NCBI GenBank assembly: GCA_949285425.1
Contig: CASEAJ010000071.1
Coordinates: 1 to 40,328, forward strand
Length of the DNA: 40,328 nucleotides
From: an uncultured Porphyromonadaceae bacterium
Lineage (GTDB): Bacteria; Bacteroidota; Bacteroidia; Bacteroidales; Paludibacteraceae
Direction: 5' to 3'
The notes beneath the pieces were generated by a model that made no database searches, had not been told where the DNA came from, and worked only from the letters and a program-made list of their open reading frames with translations. Position numbers and translations under genes: made by a program. Of the stretch, positions 16,004-24,958 are shown piece by piece. Every line of letters begins with the position of its first letter. The stretch's first letter is position 1.

Positions 16004-16672
16004 ATGGTCAGCAGTCAGGTTGAATCGGCGGATTTCTGTTGGGAAAATGCAAAGGTGCTTCTCTCCTCGGCCTATCTGGCTCCGGTGGAGTATTACAGGG
16101 TGATGGCATGCGCCGGCAAGGTGATGCTGGAAGCGTGCGACTACTATGTGAAGCAAACCTACCGCAACCGTTGCCGCATTGCTACGGCCAATGGCCCGAT
16201 GGATCTGACCGTGCCGGTGGAGAAGACGGGAGGTGACAAGCAGCTGATGCGCGATGTGAAGATTGCCTATCACACGCAGTGGCAGGCACAGCATTGGCGG
16301 GCCATTGCATCGGCCTATAATTCGACGCCGTTCTTTGAATATTATAAGGACTATTTCCGTCCTTTTTATGAAAAGAAATGGACGTATCTGTGGGATTTCA
16401 ACGAGGCCTTGCAGGCGGTTGTGCTTGAACAGCTCGAGCTGCAGCCTGTGGTGGAGCGGACTGACGGGTACCGGGCCGACTGGGGCATGGAAGTGATGGA
16501 TTTGCGGGAGGCGATACATCCCAAGCGGCCGCCGGTCATGCGGTTGTCAAAACCCTATTATCAGGTTTTTGCACAGAAATACGGGTTTCAGTCGAACATG
16601 AGCGTGATAGATTTGTTATTTAACATGGGGAATGAGGCTGTTTTGTGGCTTCTTCCCGGGCAGAACCGCTAA
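16004..16672 (+). CDS. WbqC-like family protein
   Basis: About 222 residues. It matches the WbqC-like family: YLAPVEYYRVMA, a conserved NRCRIATANGPMDLTVPV segment, YHTQWQAQHWRAIASAYNSTPFFEYYKD and the C-terminal NMSVIDLLFNMGNEA. The family is linked to O-antigen and cell-surface polysaccharide loci, but the reaction is unproven. The gene follows lepB by about 60 bases, a linkage seen in many Bacteroidales. A GTG two codons upstream (15998) is an alternative start. Confidence 0.88.
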   Translation: MVSSQVESADFCWENAKVLLSSAYLAPVEYYRVMACAGKVMLEACDYYVKQTYRNRCRIATANGPMDLTVPVEKTGGDKQLMRDVKIAYHTQWQAQHWRAIASAYNSTPFFEYYKDYFRPFYEKKWTYLWDFNEALQAVVLEQLELQPVVERTDGYRADWGMEVMDLREAIHPKRPPVMRLSKPYYQVFAQKYGFQSNMSVIDLLFNMGNEAVLWLLPGQNR

Positions 16673-16706
16673 AAGGAAAAAGAGAAAACAAACATATTTA
16701 ATCAAC

Positions 16707-16738
16707 TAAAGATTTCCCCCGTTGTTTCGGGGGGAGAC
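16707..16738. repeat. GC-rich palindromic repeat upstream of ilvE
   Basis: TTCCCCCG-TTGTTT-CGGGGGGA followed by GACGGAGGGG. It lies just before the ilvE start and can form a stable hairpin; the design is related to the GC-rich palindromes elsewhere in the window. Confidence 0.6.
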
Positions 16739-16750
16739 GGAGGGGCAATC

Positions 16751-17770
16751 ATGAAAGAAATAGATTGGAGCAATTTGTCGTTCGGTTATATAAAGACCGA
16801 CTATAACATTCGCTGCAAATATGCGAACGGCGAATGGGGTGAACTGGAAGTGCACACCGATGAACAGGTTACCGTGCACATGGCGGCTACCTGCCTGCAC
16901 TACGGACAGGAAGCCTTTGAAGGCTTGAAGGCGTTCCGAGGGAAAGATGGAAAGATACGTGTGTTCCGCATGGACGAGAACGCCAAACGCCTGCAGTCAT
17001 CGTGTGATGGTATTGCCATGCCCAAACTGCCGGTTGAAAAGTTTGAGGAAGCAGTCAGAAAAGCGGTGAAGCTGAACGAACGTTTCATTCCGCCATACGA
17101 GTCGGGGGCATCGCTTTACATTCGTCCGCTGCTCATTGGTACAAGCGCACAGGTAGGGGTGAAACCTGCTGCCGAATATGAGTTCATTCTTTTTGTGACA
17201 CCGGTAGGCCCGTACTTCAAGGGCGGTTTCCAGACCACTCCGTTTGTGGTGACCCGCAAATATGATCGGGCCGCTCCGCTCGGCACGGGTATTTACAAGA
17301 TAGGCGGCAACTATGCTGCCAGCCTCAATGCCGGTGAGGAAGCACACCGGATGGGCTATTCCAACGTGTTCTACCTCGATGCAAAAGAACGGAAATATAT
17401 CGACGAATGTGGTGCCGCCAATTTCTTCGGCATTAAGAACAATACGTACATTACGCCGAAATCGACTTCCATTCTGCCGTCAATTACCAACAAGAGCCTC
17501 ATGGTATTGGCCGAAGACCTGGGTCTGAAAGTGGAACGCCGCCCGGTGCCGCTGGAAGAACTTGACACGTTCGAAGAAGCCGGAGCCTGCGGTACGGCTG
17601 CGGTTATCAGCCCGATAGAACGCATTGACGACCTGGACAACAACAAGTCGTATATGTTTGCCAAGGATGGCAAGCCGGGACCGGTGTGCGAAAAACTGTA
17701 CAATAAGTTGCGTGCCATTCAGTACGGGGATGAACCCGATACGCATGGCTGGGTGACCATTATAGATTGA
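16751..17770 (+). CDS. ilvE: Branched-chain amino acid aminotransferase
   Basis: 339 residues, fold-type IV PLP enzyme. It transfers the amino group between glutamate and the keto acids of leucine, isoleucine and valine. The PLP lysine is Lys183 in GTGIYKIGGNYAAS, and the EXGXXNXF signature is seen in YIDECGAANFFG. The substrate loop HYGQEAFEGLKAFRG lies near residue 50-64. Its end is 7 bases from the DUF389 gene, so the two are very likely co-transcribed. Confidence 0.97.
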   Translation: MKEIDWSNLSFGYIKTDYNIRCKYANGEWGELEVHTDEQVTVHMAATCLHYGQEAFEGLKAFRGKDGKIRVFRMDENAKRLQSSCDGIAMPKLPVEKFEEAVRKAVKLNERFIPPYESGASLYIRPLLIGTSAQVGVKPAAEYEFILFVTPVGPYFKGGFQTTPFVVTRKYDRAAPLGTGIYKIGGNYAASLNAGEEAHRMGYSNVFYLDAKERKYIDECGAANFFGIKNNTYITPKSTSILPSITNKSLMVLAEDLGLKVERRPVPLEELDTFEEAGACGTAAVISPIERIDDLDNNKSYMFAKDGKPGPVCEKLYNKLRAIQYGDEPDTHGWVTIID

Positions 17771-17777
17771 ATAGAGA

Positions 17778-19154
17778 ATGAACTATTGGGAAAGAACAAA
17801 ACAGCTTTGGAATAAGGCACGCGTGTATGTGAAGCGCCTTGCCAACATGAACGAGGATACGGATGTCGAGTCGACCATAAACTCCATCAAGAAGGATATC
17901 GAGTTCAAGGGTGCGAACGTCTGGATTCTCTTCTTTGCTATCATAGTGGCTTCCGTAGGGTTGAATGTCAACTCTACGGCGGTCATTATCGGCGCCATGC
18001 TCATTTCCCCGCTCATGGGACCTATCAACGGGGTGGGGCTTGCTATCGGCATCAATGACTCGGACTTGCTGAGGAGTTCGTTGAAGAACCTTTTTGTCAT
18101 GGTTGCCATCAGTCTGTTGGCTTCTACCGCTTATTTCCTCATCAGTCCGTTGAGCGACGCCCAGTCGGAGTTGCTGGCACGCACCAGCCCCACGATTTAC
18201 GATGTGTTCATCGCCTTTTTCGGCGGTTTTGCCGGCATTGTGGCCTCTTCGCGCAAGGAAGGCAAGGTGACCATCATTTCGGGGGTGGCCATTGCCACGG
18301 CCTTGATGCCGCCTTTGTGTACGGCCGGATACGGACTGGCTACCGGTCAGTTCAACTATTTTCTGGGGGCTTTCTACCTCTTTTTCATTAACTCGTTCTT
18401 CATTGCGCTGGCCACCTTTGTCATGGTGCGCTACCTGCATTTCCCCATTCGGAAATACATAGACCCTTCGCGTCAGAAAGTGGTGAAACGTTCCATTACG
18501 GTGTTTTCCATCATAGTGATTGTGCCGAGCGTGTTTATGGCCTGGTCGGTGATTGCCGAGTCGCGCTTCAATTCGCAGGCCATTAAGTATGTGCAGGAAA
18601 TACAGACGGAAGAAATGTTTGAAGAGGTGGAAATCATTAACGTGAAACGCAACTATTCTTCAAAGGAAAAGGAAATAGCTCTTTCGCTGGTTGGCAAGAC
18701 TCTTGACCAGCGGCAGATAGAACGTCTGCAGAAACGTCTGGTTGAATTCGGCTTGGACAATACCAAACTGACGATTAAGCAAATGGCCGGAACGATAGAT
18801 ATCGACGCGCAAGCCAATGTGCTGAGCAAATTGCTCGAAAGCAAGGATGAACAACTGCAGGAAAAGGAACGGAAAATAGCGCAGTTGACTGCTGAACTGG
18901 ATGCGCTGAAACTTTCAGGGCTGGACAATGTGCAGCTGTCGCGCGAAATAGCAGTTGAATATCCTAATGTGAAACGCTTTTCCGTGTCGAGCCATTCGGT
19001 TTATGCCGATGTGGTTTCGGGAAAACTCGATACTATACCGACCTTGTATGTGGAGTGGATCAATCCGAAAGATACTGTCAAGGAAAAGAAACTGAACGAC
19101 TGGCTGAAAGTGCGTTTGGGTATCGACGAACTGAAAATTGTGGAGATACAGTGA
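17778..19154 (+). CDS. DUF389 family membrane protein (TIGR00341-like)
   Basis: 458 residues. Six or so membrane segments occupy about residues 45-270, with the family signature VNSTAVIIGAMLISPLMGPINGVGLAIGINDSDLL followed by SGVAIATALMPPLCTAGYGLATG. A cytoplasmic or periplasmic tail follows, with a charged coiled coil (about 345-375) and a final alpha/beta segment ending NDWLKVRLGIDELKIVEIQ. Function is not established. It lies 7 bases after ilvE. Confidence 0.9.
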   Translation: MNYWERTKQLWNKARVYVKRLANMNEDTDVESTINSIKKDIEFKGANVWILFFAIIVASVGLNVNSTAVIIGAMLISPLMGPINGVGLAIGINDSDLLRSSLKNLFVMVAISLLASTAYFLISPLSDAQSELLARTSPTIYDVFIAFFGGFAGIVASSRKEGKVTIISGVAIATALMPPLCTAGYGLATGQFNYFLGAFYLFFINSFFIALATFVMVRYLHFPIRKYIDPSRQKVVKRSITVFSIIVIVPSVFMAWSVIAESRFNSQAIKYVQEIQTEEMFEEVEIINVKRNYSSKEKEIALSLVGKTLDQRQIERLQKRLVEFGLDNTKLTIKQMAGTIDIDAQANVLSKLLESKDEQLQEKERKIAQLTAELDALKLSGLDNVQLSREIAVEYPNVKRFSVSSHSVYADVVSGKLDTIPTLYVEWINPKDTVKEKKLNDWLKVRLGIDELKIVEIQ

Positions 19155-19208
19155 GAAACGGGCTGTGCTTTTCATGCTTGCTTGCCTCGTTGGAAAAAAC
19201 TGAATGGA

Positions 19209-19970
19209 ATGAAAAACAATCTTCTTGTACTGTGTCTGATATTTTCCTTCTTCTCTTGCCGGAAGAATGAAGTGACTTCGGTTGTGCTCAGCGAGCAGGA
19301 AAAGGTGCTTTCCATAGGTGAGACTTTGCAGCTGAAGGCACAGGTGACGGCAACGAAGGATGCTTCGGAGTTCTGGCTGTCATGGTCATCTGAGGACGAA
19401 TCGGTGGCTACGGTTACACCCGATGGACTTGTCACCGCCCGAACTCCCGGTGACACCTATGTGACCGCTTCTGCCGGTGGGGTCGAAGCCCGTTGCCGCA
19501 TCGGTGTGAAGTATTTTGTCAAGGCGGGAAGGACGTTCATGCGCGAACCCTACAGCACCGGGAAGTCCGATTTGTTCACGCTGTGTCTGGCTACCGGCGG
19601 GGTCGACCTGACCAGCCTCGAAGGGAAGGGGGAATATCTGTCCATCGAGTTCTTTGTGCCGGTCGGGACGAAAGACAGCCTGCCTCAGGGGGTGTATGAG
19701 ATGGTGACGGATTTTAACCCGCCGGCCGGCAAAGGACGTGACGAAGAGTATGAGAAGTTCCTGCCCTACACTCTCTCGCCCGGTTTTGTCATGGAAACGG
19801 AGCAGTGGGGAACCTGGCACACCTCTCTTTGGCAGGGAACAGCTACTCCCATACAGGCAGGCATGGTTGAAGTCGGCCGTTCGGTCGATGGCCTTTACAT
19901 TGTCCGTTATGACTTGAAAGACGAACAGGGCAACAGCCTTTCCGGCGTGTACGAGGGCGAGATAGAGTGA
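19209..19970 (+). CDS. Lipoprotein with an Ig-like (BIG2-type) domain
   Basis: About 253 residues. The start at MKNNLLVL gives a short lipoprotein signal ending at Cys (IFSFFSC). Residues about 22-95 form a bacterial Ig-like domain: LSIGETLQLKAQV, WSSEDESVATVTPDGLVTARTPGDTYVTASAGG. The remainder (VKAGRTFMREPYSTGKSDLFTLCLA onward) is beta-rich with an unrecognised domain also seen in Bacteroidales surface proteins. It is probably an exported surface protein. It is the last gene of the aroB strand run. Confidence 0.8.
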   Translation: MKNNLLVLCLIFSFFSCRKNEVTSVVLSEQEKVLSIGETLQLKAQVTATKDASEFWLSWSSEDESVATVTPDGLVTARTPGDTYVTASAGGVEARCRIGVKYFVKAGRTFMREPYSTGKSDLFTLCLATGGVDLTSLEGKGEYLSIEFFVPVGTKDSLPQGVYEMVTDFNPPAGKGRDEEYEKFLPYTLSPGFVMETEQWGTWHTSLWQGTATPIQAGMVEVGRSVDGLYIVRYDLKDEQGNSLSGVYEGEIE

Positions 19971-20136
19971 CTCCGTTTCGTAAAATGAGGCTTCCGCATC
20001 ATCGAGGGATACAACTCCCGTTTATAAAATAATTTTTTCTGTTCTATATTGCAGGCATTTGCCAGCCTTTGAAATTCATGTTTGCTTGGACAAGTGGACA
20101 GGCGGAGATTTTTGTGCGGATCCCATTGTCCGTGTG

Positions 20137-20646
20137 TCAACCCTCTATCGAGCAGTTCACCCACTCCGTGTCGAAACGGGCGTTGTATTTCCGGTAGAAG
20201 TCGAGGGCGGCGGTGTTCCATTCCAGTGCCTGCCATACCATGCCGTGCAGATGACGTTCGTGCATTTCCTGTACCAGAGCGTCGAACAGCTGGGTGCCGA
20301 TGCCTTGCCCGCGCTTTTCGGGACGGATGTAGATGTCTTCCAGATAAAGGCGTTGTCCCTTCCATGTACTGAAACGGATGTAATAGAGAGCGAATCCTTG
20401 TATCGTGCCGTTTTCTTCGGCAACGAAGGCCCACCACACGGGTTGTGGGCCGAAGCCGCTTTCCGTGAAATGTTCGAGGGTGACAGTTACTTCGTGAGGT
20501 GCCCGTTCAAATTCGGCCAGTTCTCTGACCATGGCCAGCAGGGTGGGGCAGTCTTCCCGCACTGCCCGGCGAACGGAAAGGCCTCTCCCGCCCCCTCCAA
20601 AGGAGGGGCCTTGAGAAGTGCCGGGTTTTATATTGCTATTCATCAT
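20137..20646 (-). CDS. GNAT family N-acetyltransferase
   Basis: 169 residues. The acetyl-CoA site is RPEKRGQGIGTQLFDALV, with the preceding strand LYLEDIYIRP and the C-terminal ALEWNTAALDFYRKYNA of the spermidine/spermine acetyltransferase-like group. Substrate unknown. Residues about 11-22 (QGPSFGGGGRG) are encoded by a GC-rich palindromic repeat, and the fold proper begins at LSVRRAVREDC. No later methionine could start a complete domain, so translation must begin within or before the repeat. The M3 peptidase gene ends 122 bases upstream on the same strand. Confidence 0.88.
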   Translation of the reverse strand: MMNSNIKPGTSQGPSFGGGGRGLSVRRAVREDCPTLLAMVRELAEFERAPHEVTVTLEHFTESGFGPQPVWWAFVAEENGTIQGFALYYIRFSTWKGQRLYLEDIYIRPEKRGQGIGTQLFDALVQEMHERHLHGMVWQALEWNTAALDFYRKYNARFDTEWVNCSIEG

Positions 20647-20769
20647 ATGTCAGCTAAATTGTCCAAAGCCCCGCCCCTTCTTGGAGGGGGCGGGGAAGTG
20701 TCGGGTTTTATGTTGCTATTTATAAATCGTCCGAAGCCCCTCCTTTGGAGGGGTTGGGGAGGCTTTTTT
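20587..20769. repeat. Cluster of three GC-rich palindromic repeats
   Basis: Three palindromes lie at 20590-20610 (GCCCCCTCC/GGAGGGGC), 20668-20695 (CCCCGCCCC/GGGGGCGGGG) and 20735-20766 (AGCCCCTCC-TTT-GGAGGGG followed by TTGGGGAGGCT and seven T). The spacers share CGGGTTTTAT and TTGCTATT and both end in GTCC-AAGCCCC, so the unit was duplicated. The first overlaps the GNAT start, the last abuts the stop of the M3 peptidase gene. Confidence 0.8.
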
Positions 20770-22862
20770 TATTTCAGTCCGTTCCTTACGAGCAGTGCAT
20801 CCGGATTGGGCTCGGCACCGCGGAAGTCGATGTAAAGCTTCATGGGGTCATCCGAACCGCCGCGTTCGAGCACTTTGGTGCGGAAAGCCGTGGCCACTTC
20901 CTTGTTGTAAATGTCGCCCGTTTCCTTGAATGCCTGGAAAGCATCGGCATCGAGCACGGCCGACCAGGTGTAGCTGTAGTAACCGGCCGCATAGCCTCCG
21001 GCAAAGATGTGGTTGAAATAGGTGCTGCGGTAGCGTACGATGATTTCGGGGATAAGCCCGATGCGGTCGAGCGAGGCCTTTTCGAAGGCTTCCACATCCA
21101 GGTCGTCGGTAGTGGTGCGTGCATGGTAGTCCATGTCGAGCAGCGAAGCCGACAACAGTTCGGTCATGACGAATCCCTGGTTGAATGTCGAGGCTTTCTG
21201 TATTTTTTCAATCAGTTCGTCGGGGATGACTTCACCCGTCTGGTAGTGGCGTGCGTAGGTTTTCATTACCTGCGGCTCGAAGCACCAGTTTTCCATGATT
21301 TGCGAGGGCAGTTCCACAAAGTCGCGTGCCACGTTTGTTCCGGCAACCGACGGGTAGGTACATTGCGACAGCAGTCCGTGCAGGGCATGTCCGAATTCGT
21401 GGAACAGAGTTTCCACTTCGTCCATGTTGAGTAGCGAAGGAGCGTCGGCCGTCGGTTTGGTGAAGTTGCCTACGTTGATGATAATGGGCCGGTGGTTCAC
21501 GCCGTCTTTCTTGTACTGTCCGCGGATGTCGTTCATCCAGGCTCCGGCACGTTTCCCGGCACGGGGATAGTAGTCGGTGTAGAGCACGCCGATGAGCGAA
21601 CCGTCGGCATCGTTCACTTCAAACACTTCCACATCGGGGTGGTACACCGGCATGCCTTCCAGCTTCTTGAAGGTGAGTCCGTACAGCTTGCCGGCCAGGT
21701 CGAACGCTCCCTGACGCACGTTTTCCATTTGGAAGTATGGGCGCAGTTCTTCTTCGTTGAGGTCATATTTTTCCTGACGCAGCTTTTCGGCATAGTAGGC
21801 CCAGTCCCAGGGTTCGAGTTTTTCGCCTTTGCCTTCCTTGTCCATCATGGCCTGCAGTTCCTTGGCTTCGCGTTTGGCGGCGGCCAGTGCCGGCTGCCAC
21901 ACCTGGTCGAGGAATTCATAGACGCGGGCCGTGGTCTTTGCCATGGTGTTGTCGAGTATGAGGTCGGCAGGCGAGTTGTATCCAAGAAGTTGTGCCTGTT
22001 CAACCCGCAGTTTCATGATTTTGTTCACGTTGGCCTTGTTGTCGTTTGCGTTGTTGCGGTTGGCCAGGTTGGCATAGGCCAGTTGCAGTTCCTTGCGCAG
22101 TTCGCGGTTGTCGGCATATTGCAGCACGGGCAGGAAACTCGATTTCTGTGTGGTGAACAGCCATTCGCCCGGGTGGCCTTCGGCCGTGGCGGCTTCGGCG
22201 GCGGCCTGTTTCACGCTTTCGGGCAGGCCGGCCAGTTGGGCCTCATCGGTCACAAAGTGTTTGTAGTCGTTTGTTTCGGCCAGAATGTTTTGCCCGAAAG
22301 CCAGTTCGGCCAGTCCCAACTCCTTGTTTATTTCGCGCAGGCGTGCCTTGCCCTGTTCATCGAGGGCGGCTCCCTTGCGTATGAAACTCTTGTAATAGTC
22401 TTCGAGCAGACGGTTTTGTTCGCCGGTCAGTCCCAGGGTTTCGCGTTGCTTGTAAAGCGTTTCCACCCGGTGGAACAGCTTGTCGTTCATGTAAAGGTTG
22501 TCCTCGTGGCCGCTCAGTAGGGGCGATACTTCGGTGGCAATCCGTTGCAGGTCGTCGTTCGTGTTGGCCGAGTAGAGGTTAAAAAACACGCTCGACACTT
22601 TGGTGAGCAGCTCGCCGCTATAGTCCAGCGCCTCAATGGTGTTGGCAAAGGTGGGGGCTTCCGGGTTGTTGGCAATGGCGTCTATTTCCGCCTGTTGCTG
22701 TGCGATACCGTCGCGGAAGGCAGGCATGTAGTGCTCTGTCTTGATTTGTTCGAAGGGCGGCGCTTCGTATTTGTTTTCATACTTCTTGTAGAACGGGTTG
22801 TCGTTTCCGCCGCAACCCGCCATGATCATTCCGGTCATAAGCATTAAAAATCCTTTTTTCAT
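20769..22862 (-). CDS. M3 family metallopeptidase (dipeptidyl carboxypeptidase-like lipoprotein)
   Basis: 697 residues. The zinc motif HEFGH is at 488-492 (ETLFHEFGHALHGLLS). The Dcp-type oligopeptidase body is seen in NPFYKKYENKYEAPPFEQI at the N-terminus, YGLTFKKLEGMPVYHPDVEVFEV and DYYPRAGKRAGAWM. It starts at MKKGFLML with a lipoprotein signal whose Cys is residue 17 (MIMAGC), so it should be lipid-anchored and process peptides in the periplasm. The -7 element TATCTTTG at 22929-22922 lies about 60 bases upstream, ruling out the longer frame. The stop abuts a GC-rich palindrome. Confidence 0.94.
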   Translation of the reverse strand: MKKGFLMLMTGMIMAGCGGNDNPFYKKYENKYEAPPFEQIKTEHYMPAFRDGIAQQQAEIDAIANNPEAPTFANTIEALDYSGELLTKVSSVFFNLYSANTNDDLQRIATEVSPLLSGHEDNLYMNDKLFHRVETLYKQRETLGLTGEQNRLLEDYYKSFIRKGAALDEQGKARLREINKELGLAELAFGQNILAETNDYKHFVTDEAQLAGLPESVKQAAAEAATAEGHPGEWLFTTQKSSFLPVLQYADNRELRKELQLAYANLANRNNANDNKANVNKIMKLRVEQAQLLGYNSPADLILDNTMAKTTARVYEFLDQVWQPALAAAKREAKELQAMMDKEGKGEKLEPWDWAYYAEKLRQEKYDLNEEELRPYFQMENVRQGAFDLAGKLYGLTFKKLEGMPVYHPDVEVFEVNDADGSLIGVLYTDYYPRAGKRAGAWMNDIRGQYKKDGVNHRPIIINVGNFTKPTADAPSLLNMDEVETLFHEFGHALHGLLSQCTYPSVAGTNVARDFVELPSQIMENWCFEPQVMKTYARHYQTGEVIPDELIEKIQKASTFNQGFVMTELLSASLLDMDYHARTTTDDLDVEAFEKASLDRIGLIPEIIVRYRSTYFNHIFAGGYAAGYYSYTWSAVLDADAFQAFKETGDIYNKEVATAFRTKVLERGGSDDPMKLYIDFRGAEPNPDALLVRNGLK

Positions 22863-22921
22863 TTGAGTTGTTTTTATGTGTTTGAATTTTATTTCATTCG
22901 GTAGCCATGCGTTTGGCATGA

Positions 22922-22929
22922 CAAAGATA
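22922..22929 (-). promoter_or_regulatory. -7 element of the M3 peptidase gene
   Basis: TATCTTTG on the minus strand; the -33 region has only a weak match. The remaining intergenic sequence up to 23179 (about 250 bases) holds a small ATTTCCG/CGGAAAAT stem-loop near 23110-23130 and no supported gene. Confidence 0.55.
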
Positions 22930-23179
22930 TTACAAATTTGCCATGTGGCGGGATAAATGTGCTGAAAATTGTGAAAACAAGCACGTTCTGTCACCTTTGG
23001 AGCGGAGATTCTTGCGGAATGTTGCATGCGTCTGCCGTCTGGTGCGCGTGGATGGGCGAAAGCTGTTTTTCTCTGCCTGTGGAAATCGGGCGGCGTGCCT
23101 GCGGAATTTTATTTCCGTGCGTACGGAAAATGAGCGTGGCACGCATGCGGGAAAAAACGTGGCTGTCATGGCCGGCGGA

Positions 23180-24106
23180 TTATGCCGGGCAGGCTTGCAG
23201 GGCGGTGGCACGGTCTTGTTCGAGTTGGGCGGTGAGTGCCTGCAGGCTGTCGAACTTGCGCTCATCGCGTATCCGTTGCACGAATTTCACCCGAAGCATT
23301 TGGTCGTACAGGTTGCCGTCGAACCCGATGAGGTGTACTTCGACGCTCGTGCGGCTGCCATTGGCCACGGTAGGGCGTGTGCCTATGTTGAGCATACCGG
23401 GGTAGATCTTGCCTTCGGCCTGCGTCTGTACGGCGTAGACGCCGGGGGCGGGCAGCATTTTTTCCGGATGGTCGGGGCGCAGGTTGGCCGTGGGGAAACC
23501 TATCGTCCGGCCCACTTTGAAGCCGTCGACCACGGTTCCGTCAATGAAGTAGTCGTAGCCCAGCATGCGGTTGGCCATCGCCATGTCGCCTTGTTGCAGG
23601 GCCCGGCGTATCTCCGACGAGCTGATACGTTCGTTGTCGCTGTCGGAGAACTGCTGCAGCTGTACTACTTCGATGCCGAGTTCCCGTCCGTAGGCGGCAT
23701 AGTCGGCAAATGTTTCGTTGCGGTTGTGCCCGAACCGGTGGTCGTAGCCCATGAGCAGCACCCGCACGTCAAGCTGTTCGTGCAGCACTTGCCGCATGAA
23801 GGCTTGTGCCGACAGCAGTGACAGTTCGCGTGTGAAGTCGAGCACCGTGCAGGCATCGACTCCGCTCTGTCCGAGCAGTTCCAGCTTTTCCTGCGGGGTG
23901 GTGAGCAGCAAGGGGTGGAATCCGGGTTGCAGCACTTTCCGGGGATGTTCGCCGAATGTGATGATGAGCGAAGGCAGCGACCGTTCGTGTGCCACGGTCT
24001 TCAGCTGTTCAATGACAAACCGGTGTCCTCGGTGCAGGCCATCGAAGAAACCTATGGTGGCTACATAGCCGGTCTTGTTGTATGAGTCGGGAGATAGGAT
24101 GCGCAT
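23180..24106 (-). CDS. ribF: Bifunctional riboflavin kinase / FAD synthetase
   Basis: 308 residues. It phosphorylates riboflavin to FMN and adenylylates FMN to FAD. The N-terminal adenylyltransferase nucleotide motif is IGFFDGLHRGHR (18-29), with FDGxHxGH, plus LLMGYDHRFGHNRNET and ISSSEIRRALQQGDM. The C-terminal riboflavin kinase domain starts at about 190 with GRTIGFPTANL and APGVYAVQ. It starts at MRILSPD, 2 bases after the HAD gene stop, so the pair is almost certainly one transcript. No FMN riboswitch is present upstream. Confidence 0.95.
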   Translation of the reverse strand: MRILSPDSYNKTGYVATIGFFDGLHRGHRFVIEQLKTVAHERSLPSLIITFGEHPRKVLQPGFHPLLLTTPQEKLELLGQSGVDACTVLDFTRELSLLSAQAFMRQVLHEQLDVRVLLMGYDHRFGHNRNETFADYAAYGRELGIEVVQLQQFSDSDNERISSSEIRRALQQGDMAMANRMLGYDYFIDGTVVDGFKVGRTIGFPTANLRPDHPEKMLPAPGVYAVQTQAEGKIYPGMLNIGTRPTVANGSRTSVEVHLIGFDGNLYDQMLRVKFVQRIRDERKFDSLQALTAQLEQDRATALQACPA

Positions 24107-24108
24107 GT

Positions 24109-24738
24109 CTACAGGTCGGTTGTCAATAGAAAAGAGAGGTCTTCCTGCGGTTTTACCAGGTAGGTCCGGAATCTGAGCCGGGCAGCTTGTTCTATGTTCT
24201 TTGCCCCGTCGTCGAGAAAGAGGCATTCATCGGGTTGCAGGTGCTCGTTTTCCAGCAGTGCTTCGAATATGGCGGGGTTCGGTTTGGTCACTCCCATCCG
24301 GTAGGAAAGGTAGCAGCTGTCGAACAGGGACGAAAGCGTGAGCCCGTAACGTGCCAGCTCCTTCCTGGCGTTTTGTTCTATGTGAATGGGGTTGGTGTTG
24401 CTCAGCAGCAACAGCCGGTAGCGTTTTTTCAGTTGTTGCAGCAGGTCGATTTTTTCATGTGGAATGTCGAGCAAGAATGTGCCCCATGCTTCCTCTATCT
24501 CTTCATCGGAGTTTGCACGCCCGGTGTGCCGCCTTATCTCGTCACGAAACCGTGCGGTGTCTATTTCTCCTTTTTCGTATTGCAGGAAGAAGTCCTGTTG
24601 CCCGAACATGCCGATATATTGTCCGATATCTTCGAATCCCAACTGCCGGAAACGTTCCATGCATTGTGCCATGTCCAGGTTGATGAGTACGCCTCCGAAG
24701 TCGAATATAAGCGTGGTTATTTTATTGTTTTGTTTCAT
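24109..24738 (-). CDS. HAD family phosphatase (YihX-like)
   Basis: 209 residues. The motif I IFDFGGVLINLD has the nucleophile at Asp13; the second Asp of the usual DxD is Gly, as in the IFDFGGVL subgroup. Motif II is LLLLSNTNP, then KPNPAIFEALL with the Lys, and FLDDGAKNIEQAARL with the acidic pair. The small-molecule substrate cannot be told. It is followed after 2 bases by ribF. The start MKQNNKI lies about 10 bases after a -7-like TATCTTTT, so the leader would be almost absent. The divergent tRNA gene starts about 90 bases upstream. Confidence 0.88.
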   Translation of the reverse strand: MKQNNKITTLIFDFGGVLINLDMAQCMERFRQLGFEDIGQYIGMFGQQDFFLQYEKGEIDTARFRDEIRRHTGRANSDEEIEEAWGTFLLDIPHEKIDLLQQLKKRYRLLLLSNTNPIHIEQNARKELARYGLTLSSLFDSCYLSYRMGVTKPNPAIFEALLENEHLQPDECLFLDDGAKNIEQAARLRFRTYLVKPQEDLSFLLTTDL

Positions 24739-24763
24739 TTTTGCGAAAAAAGATACGATTGTT

Positions 24764-24793
24764 TTTGGTATATCACAATTTTTATTACCTTTG
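24764..24793 (+). promoter_or_regulatory. Promoter of the tRNA gene
   Basis: TTTTTG ending at 24767, then about 18 bases, then TACCTTTG at 24786-24793. The tRNA begins about 39 bases further on. The promoter of the divergent HAD gene overlaps this stretch on the other strand. Confidence 0.6.
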
Positions 24794-24831
24794 CAACCGA
24801 TTTGCAAAGATAACAAAAATTTGCGAACGCA

Positions 24832-24906
24832 GGACCCATAGCTCAGTTGGTTAGTAGCACCTGACTCATAATCAGGGGGTCGTTGGTTCAAGCCCAACTG
24901 GGTCCA
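24832..24906 (+). tRNA. tRNA with CAU anticodon (annotated as tRNA-Met; Ile2 possible)
   Basis: The sequence folds as a cloverleaf: acceptor GGACCCA/TGGGTCC with discriminator A, anticodon arm CCTGA-CTCATAA-TCAGG (anticodon CAT), and T arm GTTGG-TTCAAGC-CCAAC. The D arm is the weakest part, with an extra base in GTTGGTTAGTAGC. CCA is not encoded, as is common in this group. CAU is shared by elongator Met, initiator and lysidine-modified Ile tRNAs; the paired first acceptor base (G1-C72) argues against initiator. Confidence 0.9.
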
Positions 24907-24913
24907 CAGCTAA

Positions 24914-24958
24914 GACGGACGCTTGCAGAAATCACACTGCGAGCGTCCGTTCTTTTTT
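24914..24958 (+). terminator. Terminator of the tRNA gene
   Basis: CGGACGCT followed by GCAG on the left arm pairs with CTGC and AGCGTCCG on the right, then TTCTTTTTT. It lies directly after the tRNA. Confidence 0.85.

Noticed and set aside
22618..22623. Isolated CTATAG in the M3 peptidase gene
   Set aside because: A single occurrence in coding sequence without 22-bp neighbours; expected by chance.
23180..24106. FMN riboswitch or other riboswitch before ribF or the HAD gene
   Set aside because: ribF begins 2 bases after the HAD gene and the HAD leader is almost absent; there is no room for one.
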